The position numbers and the translations under genes are program-made. The notes beneath the pieces are model-generated. The model searched no databases. It was not told the DNA's origin and worked only from the letters and a program-made list of their open reading frames with translations. DNA of 64,000 nucleotides from Sitta carolinensis (Eukaryota; Chordata; Aves; Passeriformes; Sittidae): assembly GCA_032173965.1 (NCBI GenBank), contig CM063299.1:3159501-3223500 (forward strand), in the 5' to 3' direction. Below, piece by piece: positions 46,459 through 57,900 of this stretch (within the stretch, counting starts at the first letter, position 1; the number at the start of each line of letters is the position of its first letter).

Positions 46459-49400
46459 CTGGAAAGGGAAAGAGCTGCTGTGTCCCTGTGGTGGGGACAC
46501 AGTGCCCAGCAGGCACCAGACAAGAGTGGTCACCAGCCACAGCCAAATGGCAACCAGCTCCCAGGAATTTGTCTGCATAATTGGGAAAGGGAAGAAGGTC
46601 AGAAAGACCTGACCAGCTGGTGCAACTGTTCCTTCCCCTCTCCAGGAGTCAAAATATCTGAGTCAAATTTCATCCTGACTGCTGGGCTGGAGGGGCTCTG
46701 CTTTCTAGTTATCTCCCAGCAACAGCTCCTGCCCTGACAGAGGTCAGGTGTCCAAGCTGGAATTTGACCCAGTGCTGTGCTCTCTGCAAGATCATGCCTT
46801 AACCACGCAGGTCTCTGCAAGGGCACTGTGGCTCTGAGGGACACGTGGAGTAGCTGCAAACAGGTTACTCACATCCGCAGACACTTGTCCTTCCCTCCGC
46901 TCGCGACCCTCTGTCCGTCCGGGCTCCAGTCCGCTGCATACACCTGTGTGATGGAAATCAGTCACCTCTGCTGGGATGCTGGGAGGAGGGCTCACTGCTG
47001 CCTCCCAAACACCTCAGCTCCACCAGGCAGCTCACCTCATCCGCATGGCCAGGCAGATCGATGGCCAGTTTCTTTGTCTTGGCATCCCACACCTTGAGGG
47101 TGCTGTCGCTGCTGCCGCTCACCAGCAGGCGGCTGTCGGCCGACCAGGCGATCTGGTACACGGCCGAGACGTGGCCCCTCAGCGACGTCAGGTACCTGGG
47201 GACAAGGACAGGCTGTTAGAGCAGCAGGCTTTGCTCCAAACTCGCCCTTGCCTTCATGTTTCTTCTCCACCAGCAGTCACAGGATGCCCAGCACACCCCA
47301 GGCAGTCAAATGCTAGCCCCTCCCAAGTGGGCTCAGAACCTTCTAGAGGATGCCTCTTCATCTCACCCTCTCTGCCAAGAAATTCTTATCCTCACTGCAC
47401 AGGTGTGTCCTTCCCTCTCTGACTGAGTAGCCCAGATTTAGACCTTTAAAAGGACCTTTAAAATTGCTGACATGAAAGCCAAGCTCATGAGCATTAAGGT
47501 TGGTTTGCAACAGAGGATTGCTGCCTCCAAGAGCTCACCAGTACTGCAGCTGAAAGTTAAAAGCTGGACTAGAGGAGCATCCAAATACCAACAGCACTAC
47601 TTGTAACTACAAGAATTTGCATCATCCAGAACAAGCTGTTCTCTGGCACAAGAACTGTTTAAACTGGGTCAGTCTCCAGTTCCCCACAAACACATCTTCA
47701 GGAGATCAGTGGAGTGGAACATCCATCCCACCACAGCTGTGGCTGCCTTGGAGAACAGACCCTGCAGCAACAGGGTGTGCACACAGGTGCCAGGCAGTGC
47801 TGTGGCTGAGTCACAGTGGGGCTGCACACACAGAGCCAAGCACAGATACCCTGACACAAGAAAAGCCAGACAAGAAACTTCCTGAGGGCAGAAAAAGGAA
47901 GAAAAAGGCAGAGTAACCTTGTATGATTTGAGGCTAGAGATGCTGAACACACCAGGGAGCTGCTGGCAATGAACTGGCCCAGCCCTGCATGCTCTGAGCA
48001 TTAAACACAGACTCCATGCCAGCACCACCTCTAACAGAACAAACCAACTCACTTTCCTGTCCTACCATCCCAGAGCTTTATGGACTTGTCAAAGGAAGCA
48101 CTGGCTATTATCCGGGTGTCTGGGGAGAAGAGGACTTGGTTAATCAATGCCTGGTGGCCTGTCATTCTCTCCAGTGGCTTCTTGTCTTCTGCTGGTCTCC
48201 AAAGAAACAGGGTGAAATCATCTGACCCTGAGACAAGCCTTTCTGGTTCCTGGCCCTGAAAAAGAGATGAAAGAGCCCAAGTTTTGTACAAGCCTGGTGT
48301 GGAGAGCTTGGAAGCACACCAGTGTTGGGGTGTCCACTGCTTTTACCAGTGACAGTGTTAGAAGTGACAGCAGGGATAAAAGGGACTTACACGGACTTGG
48401 TTGTATCTCTGCAGTGCCCTGTCTTTCAATTCTGACACTGAAAAAGGGAAAAGGAGGGTGAAAGAGAGATTGGCAATCCTTAGATGAAAAGAAACTTTAC
48501 AACCTTGTCATGCCAATTCCAATCCCAGTTCTGTGGGTCTAGCAGGAGCATTTGTGACTACTCATTTTGCGAAGGGAATTTGGGAGCAAAAGCCCTGGAA
48601 AACAGTGACCTCCCCATCCCCTAGACTGCTCCACCCTGGAAAAATCTTGACCTCCAACATGACCAGTCCTCCCCCAGCCTCCTAGGTGGGTGCTGCACTC
48701 ACAGGAGCCTCTGACATCCTGGGGGTTGATGGTGGCCTCGGCCGGCTCGAAGGCGCCGGTGCGGAGAACGTAGTCGGTGCTCAGGGCCATGGTGTTCACC
48801 CAGTGAGCATGGCCCTGCAGGGTGCGGCACAGGACCCCCTGGGGACAAAGCCACCCTCAGACAGGGACAGGCAGGACACAGCCAGGCTGCACAGCACCCA
48901 CCACACCCACCGGGCTGCAGCGACCAACCCCAGGCTTTCCAAACCTGCTTGCCCCAGCTGCCCACATGCTAAGCAGGGAAGACACAACGCTGTTGAGCTT
49001 CAGGAATCAGCTTCCCTTGCACAACACCCATCAGCTCAGGTTGCTCCAGGGATGTTTCCAGCTTTTAGCCCCATTTAATGCTCTTAAGGATGAAAACACA
49101 CAACAGCTACCCCTTGCAAATGATGCCAAATAACAGGTCTGACAGGTGACCAAGATACAACAGCACTGTTTTTCAGGGCACAAGCTGTGCCAGGAAGAGC
49201 AGACAGAACTACCCCACAGTGTGCCCAGCCCCCTTTGCCAGCAGCCCAAGGACAATCCCTCACTTACATCCTGGCTCCTCCAGACTTTGATGGTCCTGTC
49301 CTGGGAGGAGGAGTAGAGCAAGCCATCACCTCCCCATTTCCCACACAGGTCACTGACTGCGTGTGGCTTGTGAGGATTTTGTCACACCTGCCCATCAGCG

Positions 49401-52400
49401 TGTCCCAGATGCGGATGCTGCCGTCCTTGGAGGCACTGGCCAGGTAACGGCACTCTGGGTTTCTGGGCAAAGAGATCAAATCCATTTATGCAGCTCCCAT
49501 TCTCCTTCCCCATCAGCCCCGGAGCATTCAAGATGCAGCAGGCAATAAAATGCAACTTTCTTTTGGCTTAAGATCACAGAGAGGCCAGACAGGGGCAGAG
49601 CACTGACCTACAGGGAACAAGGTCTCACAAGACAGGGGAGAGGCAGACAAATGCTTCCTCCAAACCAACTCCTGGGCTGCACACTGGAGAAATCAATCCA
49701 GGGTAAACCTGGCAGCCCAGGCCTTGGCAATGACCTTGTTTGCACAGCTTTAACCCACTGGCTAACGAGGTCACCATGAACTGGAACCTTCCCTGGGCAC
49801 AGGCTGGAGAGAGCCTTGGGCAGGGGTTCAGCCTCACACAGATCCATGGCATTGGGAATGTGTTGGATGTTCCCCTGCCTCTGCCATGCTTTATCTCCAG
49901 CCTGTGGACAGAGTGCTGTTGTGTTGACAGAGCTGAAAGGAGCAATGTCCATCCACATCCATCGTGGCTCAGGGGGCAAGCTGAACACATCTGGAAGCAG
50001 CTGGCCACAACCCAGCAAGGACAGGGCAGCCACACAACCTTGTGTCCTTTGCACACATTTATCAGTCTACATGTGGCACCAGCAGTGAGGAAGAGCATGG
50101 CCCCTCCCATTGCACTGGAACTGGCTGAAGAAAGAGAACTGCAGCCCTGGCAGGGTCATGTCTCTTCTCTCCATTTCCTCATCTTACTTACAATAATATT
50201 TTTGCTAATCCAGTTAATTGTCGGCAAATAGCTGGAGCTTCCTACTGGCAAATTCAATTTGCAGAGCTCTGCTCTGAAGGGGCCCTTTTTCTTTCTTTTT
50301 TATTTCTTTCTGTAACATCTGGGATTAATGGCTACAATTGCTCCCCTCCACCCATCTCTCCCAAAGGGAGCTTTAGCTGATCGAAGGGATAAGGGGATTG
50401 TGCAGCTAATCATCCCTCATGATAAAAAAAAAACAGATGACAGAGGCCAGCAGGATCAGGAGAGCAAAAAGGAGTGCTCTGCCCTTGGACACCAGCAGGC
50501 TTCCCTGCTCCCACCTCAGCACTGCTGGAGCAGCACATCAGTGTTTGTCCAGCACCACAAAAGCAGTGTTTTCCACAGGCAGGTGTGTCTTTTTCCCAGG
50601 AGAAAAGACACACAGCCTGGCAGTGATTCCCCAGCAACTGACGGGGACTGTGAGCAGCAGCTGGGACTCCTGGCTCCCAGCTGCACACATTTTTCCCAGC
50701 TCACCTTGAGAGCTGTTCTACACTGGCTTTTTCCTGTCACAGGAGAAAGGCAAACAGGAGCAATGCCCTTCGGGTCAGGCTGCTCTTTTCCATAGGAGCA
50801 AAGGGGAAGGGCTGAGCTGGCCCCTTCACTTACATGTGGAGTGGCTCCCAGCAGAGACATGTGATCCATTTGGAGTGGCCAGAGAGCACCCGGCCAATCT
50901 GGCTGCCAGTGGCTGGGTCCCAGAGAAAGATCTGCCCAAGAGAGGAAGCACGAGGGTCACATCAGGCCACAGACATCATGTGAATCCCAGAGACGTTGGA
51001 GCTCCATTTAGAAAGCAGAGGTGTCCTTGGGATTGTGTTTGCACTCACAGGCAGCAGGGGAAGGGGGCTGGATGCCTTTCCAAATCCCTGCAGCAATCAG
51101 CTGACACCCAAAAGAATGAGACCTGATTACCCTCCTGTCTGCCTACAACGCTGCTGCTACAAAGTTATCTGGCTCAACTCAAAAAGGATACCGGTCCCCA
51201 AAAAGCCACCCAGAGGCAGAGACTCGGTGTTTGCAGAGCACAGTGGAAGCCACAGCGTGCTAAACGCTGCTGATTATCGGATGCTGTGGGTGGGACACAT
51301 GCTGGTTTTCTCTTGTTGATTCTCTCTCTACATAAATGTTCATCTTAAGAGCCAAGGCATTAGTCATCGCCTACTTAAAAACCTGGAGAATTAGGGAAAA
51401 GGAGGACAAGCAGCTCTCTGGGTTCAGTTAAAGGCAGACCAGCACCAAACCATGACTGAACCACCAGGACATTTCCTTGGGATTGGCATCACAATTTTGG
51501 CAGCTCTGTGAGTGCTGTCATTGCTCCCAGACCATTCAAAGGTCAGAGAGTGACTGACCCTCAGCAGCTCAGCTCCTGCTTAACCACACACTCCTGCTTC
51601 CCCAAGTGTTTCAATACTTCAAGCACATGGATTTTGCCCCACGGCAGGGACTGAACTCCTTTCACATTCCTGCAATAGGGAATTTGGTTTGTGTGGGAAC
51701 ACCATGGCTGGTCACACCAACAGCAGCCCTGACCCATCCCCACTGCAGACACCTCCCCCGTGATGGAACCACCTGTCAACAACCACATCCAAAGCCTGGA
51801 CTCCTTCCTGTACGGAGGGAAAAGCATCTGCCACAAGACAGCAGGAGCCAGCAGCAAGAGCTCCCCAAGGTGACAATGCCAGAGCACTGCCTGGCACAGA
51901 GATGCTTCTCTCAATACTGTGACATATCCACACACAAAGCTCCTCTGGAGAATGGGACTCCTGCTCGAAACAGTGGGATACACCCCTCACACCCAGAAAA
52001 ACAAATCTTCACCCCTAATCCCCCCCCAGCCCCATGCTGAGAGAGCCCACGTGTACCTGGCTGTTCTTGCAGCCCGAGGCCAGTTTCTTGCCATCAGGTG
52101 ACCAAGCAATGCTGAGCACCCAGTGCCGGTGACCTGGCAGGGAGAGCACGAGTGGGTGTGAGTGGAGAGAGCGCAGGAAGCCACTCTGTGCTCCTCCTGG
52201 CCAGCCCCTCCACTTTGCCAAAGAGAGCTCCCTCCCCAGGCTGCAATCCCAGCCTGGGCAGCTCAAACAGCAGCAGGCTCTGCTCTGCTTGCCCCGCCAG
52301 GGGGGTCCACGAGGGAGAGGGTCCCAAGGTGCCCTCCTGGCACAGCCCAGCGCCCACCTTTGGCCGTGAACTGCGGCGTTTCCGTGCTGAGGTCCCAGAA

Positions 52401-53227
52401 GCGCACAGTGGTGTCTCCAGAGCCGCTCGCCAGGTACCTGAGAGAGGAGGACCAGCTCAGCACAGTGTCCCCAGAACCCACCTTGATGCCCCCCTGCAGC
52501 CAGACCCTCGTACTTTCCCGTGGGGCTGAAAGCCACGGAGATGACGGCCTCGGAGTGTCCCTCCAGGGAGCTGGTGCAGCGTGTCACCGCCCGCACCCTG
52601 AACACCGCCTGCGGCTGGTAGATGATGTCCAGGACCTTCTCCGTCTCCACGCTCTGCCCTGCCAGGGTCTTCTCCAGCGACGCCACGATCTCATCATCGT
52701 GGACGAAGAAGGCCAGAGGCACCGGCTCATCCTGCGGGACAACGGGCAGGTGAGGGAGCGAGGGGCGGCGCCGGGCCGGGCGGGCTGGGGAGTTCGGGAG
52801 GGATCTCACCTTCTGGAGGAGGGCATTGCAGACCAGCTGCAGCTTGTCCGGAGTGATGGTGACCGGGACATCGAAGGGGGAGCCCAGGCACTCCCCTGCC
52901 TCATCGCGGAACTGGATCAGGAGCCGCTGCACATCCTCCTCATCCGGCGACATGTCCTGCGGGACAGCGGGCTCAGCGCCGGGAATCCCACCGGGCAGCG
53001 GGCACAGCCCCTCGCCCCGGCAGCGATACCCGCCCGGGGAGCAGGAACCTCTGCAGGGGGAGCCCGCGGAGGGAGAAACCCCGCACTGAGCGGGACCCCG
53101 CGCGGGGGAACCCCAGGGGAGGGCGACAAGACCCCGGAGCGCCGCAGCACTCCCACCCGTGCGGCTCCCAGGCGCTGCCCATCCCGGCCCCGCTCCCGGC
53201 CATCCCGGCCCCGCTCACCGCCGCCAT
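46446..53227 (-). CDS. NLE1: NLE1, Notchless homolog, WD40 60S-ribosome assembly factor (complete, 13 coding exons)
   Basis: The product is the homologue of yeast Rsa4. Its N-terminal domain binds the AAA-ATPase MDN1/Rea1 during pre-60S maturation; it was first described as a Notch-signalling modulator (family knowledge). Exons 5' to 3': 53219-53227, 52810-52956, 52514-52731, 52358-52437, 52057-52133, 50834-50931, 49268-49462, 48703-48838, 48391-48437, 48053-48255, 47036-47195, 46873-46943, 46446-46458. Phases agree throughout except in exon 7. With exon 7 at 193 nt the protein would be 483 residues; human is about 485. The NLE domain is [22 protein letters not shown] repeats include [74 protein letters not shown] and [13 protein letters not shown], ending CLRIWRR. 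All introns are present, so it is not a retrocopy. Confidence 0.96.
49268..49462 (-). CDS. NLE1: NLE1 exon 7, reading frame broken inside a WD repeat
   Basis: The exon opens with [15 protein letters not shown] and runs to HTQSVTC in one frame, then continues as [20 protein letters not shown] in another. Eight bases separate the Cys and Trp codons (plus strand about 49336-49346, TTTCCCACAC region), whereas family members have two codons there (VTC-x-x-WGGDG). The exon is 195 nt, but its start and end phases require 1 mod 3. Either two bases are extra or one is missing in this assembly. Without repair the protein would lose roughly its C-terminal half of blades, which is implausible for an essential gene, so a sequence error is the likely cause. 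Confidence 0.88.
52514..52956 (-). CDS. NLE1: NLE1 exons 2-3: NLE (MDN1-binding) domain and first WD strand
   Basis: Exon 1 supplies only Met-Ala-Ala. Exon 2 starts GAC ATG ([16 protein letters not shown]) and exon 3 starts [19 protein letters not shown]. Together they form the ubiquitin-like N-terminal domain of the Rsa4/NLE family, then the conserved linker [20 protein letters not shown] and the first blade, [19 protein letters not shown]. Introns 2 and 3 are very short (78 and 76 nt). Exon 3 ends with the weak donor gtacga, but phase and the join to YLASGSGDT leave little doubt. Confidence 0.94.
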
Positions 53228-53370
53228 GCGCGCGCGCCCCACGTGCGCCGGAAGCGGCGGGGAGCGCGCGGCGCTGCTGCCCCCTGGCGGCCGGCGGGAG
53301 CGCCGCGGGTTCGAGACCGCGCCGGGACAACTCCGGCCACGGCGAGCCTCGAACAGCTCGGGAAACGCGG
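52740..53370 (-). promoter_or_regulatory. NLE1: CpG-island promoter of NLE1
   Basis: A CpG-dense island spans NLE1 exons 1-2 and about 140 bases upstream of the start codon. The 5' UTR must be short because ordinary composition resumes near 53370. The start codon context ATGGCGGC resembles the YY1 element common at the starts of housekeeping genes. Confidence 0.75.
53240..53254 (-). promoter_or_regulatory. Canonical E-box next to an ETS-type site just upstream of NLE1
   Basis: CACGTG at 53240-53245 lies 13 bases upstream of the start codon, and CTTCCGG (an ETS/GABP-type core, read on the minus strand) at 53254-53248 is two bases further upstream. Both are typical of MYC- and ETS-responsive ribosome-biogenesis promoters (general knowledge). 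The motifs are seen; their use is inferred. Confidence 0.5.
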
Positions 53371-53688
53371 CCCGGAACCACAGCCAGAGCCAACTCTGCG
53401 ACCTGTAATCTCTGAACACGCTCAGGAGTAGTTGGGAAACTGAGGCAGGGGTGCACTAAAATACGCTAAACTCTTGCCTGGTTCAATTTCACCTTTCCCA
53501 GCCCAACTTCCACCCTGTCCTGTGATTGAACACCTTATTTACTATTTAAATAAGAATTAATCTTATTCACCACACTGCTATTAACATAATCCATTAAAAT
53601 ACATGGGCAAAATTACCCCTGAAAGTCATGTAAAAAAAAAATCCCCATGTAACTTCAAACCCCATGAAAACAGAAAACCGACACAAAT

Positions 53689-53694
53689 TTTAAT
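53689..53694 (-). terminator. AKAP10: Candidate distal AKAP10 polyadenylation signal (ATTAAA)
   Basis: ATTAAA on the minus strand followed directly by T/G-rich sequence (TTTGTGTCGGTTTTCTG), a good downstream-element context. It lies only about 460 bases before the NLE1 start codon. Confidence 0.45.
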
Positions 53695-54897
53695 ATTTAT
53701 ATATTTTAAATCAAAACACAATTAAATATAGTATGTTTTAAGTACATGAATGCTTGGGTATGAGAGAAATAAGAGGTGGTACATAGTACCAAAAACCTAT
53801 ACACAGCCTTTTTTGCTTTTTTCATAACAATACAGTGTGTCTCTATACAATCAAATATTGCAACAGAATAACACTTTCTAGTCAATCAAGATATTCTGAA
53901 CATTGGAAATGATTTGAGTCCTTCGCATAGTGATTTCTTTGCACGAGTTTGAGGAAAAAAGCAATCATTAGAGTAAAAAAAAAAAAAAAAAGACCCCAAA
54001 TAAAAGTGTCGTATACTAAAAATGCAGCAGTAACATAACAGTGAGACACTGAGTACTTCTGCTACCCTGCAAAATCGATTTGCTGGGGGAAAAATAAGAG
54101 GTGCTGTGTAACATGGTAAGTGTTGACAGTGACAGGAAGAAGGCCAGAGGTCATTAAAAACTGTTTTTCTTTGTAAACCAAACATCTGGAATTAGATACT
54201 ACGATGGGTGGAGGACAACAAGCGATGGAGAACGGCAGCAATTCCTTTTTTCCTTGCTCGTGGGATGGTGAGGACAGGAAGTGGAGCAGGGTCCAACCTG
54301 CTCAGAAGGTGGGAGCAGAGGGGCTGCAGGACCAGCCTTGGGTGTGCTCCGTGCTGGAAGCAGGGGAGGGGTGTGTCTGTGTGTGCAGGTGTAGGAGCTC
54401 AACAAGGAGGAGGTCCTGACCCTTCTACACTGCCTTCAAAGTTAATGCAGTTATGAAGTAAAATACATTTATCTTACAGTTGAATACTCATCTATTTCAA
54501 GTAACGGAAAATTAAACTTAGAACTTTCCAGGTCATTCACTGCCAATGGATTTGCCCCACAGCTATTCCCAATTCTGTGTTTTAAAATTACAAGCAGTAG
54601 AACTAGAAACTACAGCAAAACCTTCCCCTCTGTCGTGGCCTCTGTGTCCCATTCCAGATGTTTTGCCTAAAAGTCTTTTTTGGAGACAGGGTCAAGTATT
54701 TGTGAAGTTGATCACGGTTTCTCAGTGACACATTTGTAAACTGCATCTTCATCTCAGAACCTTCATTACTGTGAATGCCACATACACCAGGGAAAAGTGT
54801 TTCTTCACTCTCTACAGTGGAGGTCCAGGATTGCTTCTTTTTCATTCTTCCTTAGAAACGAGGGAGATTCCAGCAGTTGGAGTAACAGTGCTTTGTT

Positions 54898-54903
54898 TTT
54901 ATT
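54898..54903 (-). terminator. AKAP10: Candidate proximal AKAP10 polyadenylation signal
   Basis: AATAAA on the minus strand, 86 bases after the stop codon, followed by mixed sequence. Canonical hexamer; use unproven. Confidence 0.4.
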
Positions 54904-54988
54904 GGCTGTGTTCAAGAATCCACCAATAGGGAAAGTTCACTCGTTCTCAAAGTGGAAAACCAGATTTCCTGTCCTGGAGTTTCTAAAA

Positions 54989-54994
54989 TCATAG
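54989..54994 (-). CDS. AKAP10: AKAP10 terminal exon: Leu plus stop, completing the PDZ ligand
   Basis: Human AKAP10 ends in S-T-K-L, a PDZ-binding tail. Exon 56042-56137 stops at VTK, and the only fitting downstream acceptor is a pyrimidine tract TTTTTCCCTTCTCCAG at about 55010-54995, followed by CTA TGA. The terminal exon therefore codes for one residue and the stop, then becomes 3' UTR. Without this splice the protein would end in an unrelated intron-encoded tail and lose the PDZ ligand. Confidence 0.85.
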   Translation of the reverse strand, partial: L

Positions 54995-57900
54995 CTGGAG
55001 AAGGGAAAAACAGTTCATTTGACCCTAAAACATGCAAGGTAATTTGTTTAATAGAAAGACACTTTGTGTTTAAAAATGTCGAAGCCAGGTTTGTTTGAGT
55101 TTGGGGGAGAAAAAAAAACCCCAAACCTAATCCAAACACACTCAACCTTTTGATTACTTGCTTAATTGAATCCAGAGCATCTGCAGCCATCTGAGATTTC
55201 AAAGTACTCTGCTGAGTGACCTTTTCATCTAGGCAGACTGGAATTGTATCATTTACAGCCAAGCTATTAAGTGAAATCATTACAGAAGTCATTTAAATGT
55301 TACTGCTCTATTAGAAAGAAAACACTCACACAGTGAAACTATGAATCTACCCACTTGGATCCAGTAAGTGGGCTTTGGCACATGTTTATCTTCAATACCT
55401 GAACATAATACAAGTTCTTTTTTAGAAATTCACATGCCTGAAAGTCAGAAATACCAGACATTAACTTGGTAACCTGCTGTCACCAGTATTTCACGAAATC
55501 CAGCTGCCACCTCAGAACTGGGCTTTTTAGACAGAGAACACATGGGCTGTACAGCAACACAGCCACTAAGCAACAATACACAAACCTATGGACAGGGTTA
55601 CTGTGTCTTTTAAAGTCTGGAGACAGAATTGTGTAGATGAGTGCACCCAACAGACAAACTCACAGCTGTTGGGTTTTACTGGCACTTCAAGCAGAAATAC
55701 CACTACTGACTAAGAGGGGACAGCAAGTGTGAGCTCAAGTAAGGAATTACACTTCATCCTGCAGCACAGATCACCCTTTTAACTAATTAGGCAGTTTGTA
55801 GGCTCAAACTAAGACAAGTTTAATGCTTGCACAGGAGAAGCACCACAGGCATCTGTTAAGAAATTCCTATGTCACACGTAGGCCGAAACACTTCCAACCT
55901 TTGTTTCTTCCTCTCATGCTCTGCTGGTTTGAACATTTACCAGCGTGGGTTTCAGCCCCAGGAGGAAGGCAAGTGAGAGCTCTGCTCCTCCCACAGCCTG
56001 GCTGGAGCCAGATGAAGACAGCAGCCTTTCCACCCCCCTACCTTGGTGACCTTCTCCAAAGGCTGCTCACACTGTGCCTGCTGCATGACGTCGTTGACGA
56101 TCATCTTTGCTATCCTCCAAGCCATCTCTTCTTGAGCCTGAAAAACACAGCCCAAAACACAGATAGCTTCAGGTTCTTAAAAGAGAAACACACTGCCCTT
56201 CAGCAGAGCCTTGGAGTCAGGGTAACCTTCACAAGCCCATAACCTGTATGAACCTATTCTCCCTCGATGGAAACACACCTGGCCTCCAAGTACAGTGTCA
56301 ACTTCAATTATTGTACTTCAGGCTTGATGCAATTTCCAAGAGAGTTAGTGGAGATTTTAGATTTACCTAAACCCCTCAAAGGGTGAAAAATGCAGCCTGG
56401 AATCCATGTGCACTGGTCACTTTACCATAAAAATCAAACAGCACTTTCACCCCTACTTATAGATATATAAAACCACAATAAGAAAAACCCTGACTGCAAG
56501 CACACAATTAGTCCAGCCAGCAAAGAGCAAACTAGTTTCACACATACATGCAATCAAATTATATTTAGCACACAGAGTCTCCTGTTCTTGGTGCAGCAAA
56601 AAGATACTCTGAGATAACAGCCAGGATTGAGAACATCACTACTTTATTTCTCTAATCTAAAGTGTAAAGTCACAAGAAGAACACGAAAGGGGACACACCT
56701 CATCGGTATTTCCTTGAACCCATTTCTTCATTGCTTGTGAAAACATGGACCCTGGTTGAGACAAAAACAGCAAGCAAGGTATGTCAGCAAAGTGAGGCAC
56801 AAAGCTGATTGCTGTCACCCTTCTGAAGGGTTTGCTCTGTGGCATTCAGGACATGGAGGAGAGGCAGGAGGGACAAGGGAGCCATTTGGGCACTGAGCCC
56901 TTCCCTGAGCTGAAAAGCAGCACCAGCAGCAGGTCCCAGCCTGGTGGGAAGCATGTGGAGAGCTGCAGTTCTTTTTCATCTCAAGACCAAAGCTTTGGGG
57001 GTTTGATCAGCAGCTCAGCTGCTGACACTTCCATCCCTGCCAGGTTCCATCGACAGCTCCAACTCCCACAGGCTGCTCATGCTCCCCAGAGTCCAGCTGG
57101 ACCAGAAAAGCAGAATTTGGATAGCAAACTGGGCCAGAGATGGGTTTTGCCTCAGTACAGGCCAATCCCCCACAGCATCTCTATTTGGCTTAAAACAGAT
57201 CTGGAATGTGTCAAACATTTTGCCTATCTTAACTGCAGCAGGGAAGAGAGCAGCTCTGCAGATTTTGCAGAAATGGAGAGAAAGAGCAAAGCAAACCTTT
57301 TGATTTTTTGACATCAGGCTCTGGTTCAGATTCTCTGATGAATTGCCCCAGGTCACTGACTCTTCCAAACGTCATCTTCCTGAGGAGAGGAGTGAAGAAA
57401 CATGTGGGTGATCAAAAGAACTTTGACATTATGGAAAGCTATATTGGGCTATATACTTGGCAAAATTTTGGAATCAAAGAGGAAAAATAACTAAGAGGAA
57501 GAGAAAAACCAATTAGAAACATTTTCCTGGCTGCCATTTTGATCAAAGAAACATTCACTAGGTGTTAAATCACACTGTTGAAATAAATTTAGTGTGAAAT
57601 ATTAAGACATGGGCTAAGATCTTGCATTTAGGCCTATTCTCCATGCAGGAGGTCACAGCAAAATGAAACAGAGGTAGAACATGTAACCAGAAAGGAAACA
57701 ATACACTGAAATGAACCTTACCCTGCATATGTTCGTTGATACAAAGATTCTGGATCCAGACTTGCAGCATCTACAGTTATTGCTTCATCAAAATTTTTCA
57801 GGATTTTAACATTAGCCTTTTTGACATTGGACTACAAATAAAAATTCTAAGTATTAGTGCCCAATGCAGACAACTACCAGCTTCTTAACAAAACTGCAAT

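Larger units (their letters stand above)
53675..54988 (-). other. AKAP10: AKAP10 3' UTR (inferred extent)
   Basis: A/T-rich sequence without coding potential from the AKAP10 stop to the variant signal ATTAAA at 53694-53689. It contains an A run near 53980 and interspersed short repeats. If the nearer AATAAA at 54903-54898 is used instead, the UTR is only about 0.1 kb. Confidence 0.5.

Noticed and set aside
52162..53415. 417-codon plus-strand open frame over NLE1 exons 1-4
   Set aside because: It is the antisense shadow of NLE1 coding exons and the GC-rich promoter; Arg/Pro/Ala-rich low complexity and no recognisable domain.
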